DNA of 6,793 bases from Bacteroidota bacterium (GTDB lineage: Bacteria > Bacteroidota > Bacteroidia > Chitinophagales > Chitinophagaceae), in NCBI GenBank assembly GCA_023411775.1, contig JAEYOL010000123.1, forward strand, positions 1 to 6,793, given 5' to 3'. Under the pieces are notes generated by a model, which saw only the letters and a list, made by a program, of their open reading frames with translations, was not told where the DNA came from and made no database searches. How positions within the stretch are numbered: position 1 is the first letter of the stretch; every line of letters begins with the position of its first letter. A program made the translations under genes and the position numbers. Positions 6,612 to 6,793 of this stretch are shown here, one piece after another.

Positions 6612-6666
6612 ACTCACTACTCACTGCTGACCACTCACCATCCCGACTACCGGCTCCTGACTATAA
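6612..6666 (-). repeat. Degenerate heptanucleotide array B (about eight units), opposite orientation to array A
   Basis: On the plus strand the units are ACTCACT, ACTCACT, GCTGACC, ACTCACC, ATCCCG (six bases), ACTACCG, GCTCCTG, ACTATAA. Read on the minus strand, the core AGTSRG resembles that of array A, so the two arrays form an inverted pair about 100 bases apart. The segment 6645-6664 is close to the reverse complement of 6481-6500 (about 15 of 20 positions). It lies between the rseP stop codon and ssrA. Confidence 0.55.
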
Positions 6667-6672
6667 ACTAAC

Positions 6673-6793
6673 CTAACGTCCCCATCCAAACCAATCATTC
6701 CCATTCGCATATAGCATCAGCAACAGCAACAAAATCATGCCAGCGACCTGCGCATATTCCATGAATTTCTCATTGGGTTTACGACCGCTTACC
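6673..6793 (-). CDS. rseP: RIP metalloprotease RseP, C-terminal end (partial, cut by the window edge)
   Basis: Only the last 39 codons and the TAG stop (6675-6673) are inside the window, in the frame starting at 6792. They read VSGRKPNEKFMEYAQVAGM, then a Leu-rich hydrophobic stretch and LYANGNDWFGWGR. The pattern (S/T)GRKP, then E-Y-A-Q, a last transmembrane helix of about 15 residues, and the ending YANGND, matches the C-terminus of Bacteroidota site-2 proteases of the RseP/M50B family. These proteins cut anti-sigma factors or signal peptides within the membrane. The catalytic HExxH and PDZ domains would lie outside the window. The gene is on the same strand as ssrA and upstream of it. The call comes from recognising a short tail, so it is probable rather than certain. 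Confidence 0.72.
   Translation of the reverse strand, partial: VSGRKPNEKFMEYAQVAGMILLLLLMLYANGNDWFGWGR

Overview
The window looks like a chromosomal segment of a member of the Bacteroidota, probably near the Chitinophagaceae or Cytophagales. The indications are a protein with a type IX secretion (T9SS) C-terminal sorting domain, a PepSY-like periplasmic protein, start codons mostly lacking Shine-Dalgarno sequences, a tmRNA tag beginning with Gly and ending YAMAA, and AT-rich intergenic DNA. The assignment rests on family resemblance only.

Left part (1-3322). A plus-strand Gfo/Idh/MocA-type oxidoreductase (197-1294) converges, with a 23-base gap, on a minus-strand pair. The pair is a zinc-dependent, formaldehyde-dehydrogenase-like alcohol dehydrogenase (3036-1864) followed 36 bases later by a ferritin-like YciE/YciF (DUF892) protein (1827-1318), so they are probably co-transcribed. 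Together the three genes look like a small redox/stress cassette. That role is an inference from family membership and proximity.

Middle part (3323-5959). A minus-strand CDP-alcohol phosphatidyltransferase with an intact catalytic motif diverges from two plus-strand exported proteins. The first is a small two-lobed PepSY-like protein (4122-4562). The second is a T9SS cargo protein (4811-5959). A long inverted repeat followed by a T-run (4584-4687) lies between the two exported proteins and probably terminates the first.

Right part (5960-6793). The T9SS gene ends at a hairpin terminator (6004-6043). Facing it on the minus strand is the tmRNA gene ssrA (6474-6093), with its own terminator (6090-6061). 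The ssrA tag reads GNTQYAMAA. Upstream of ssrA are two degenerate 7-base-phased repeat arrays in opposite orientation. At the window edge is the last 39 codons of a minus-strand gene recognised as the C-terminus of an RseP-type site-2 protease.

I see no CRISPR array, transposase, prophage gene or defence system, and no clear new multi-gene system. The observations most worth checking are the inverted heptad arrays beside ssrA, the long hairpin at 4584-4687, and the stress-type gene cassette.
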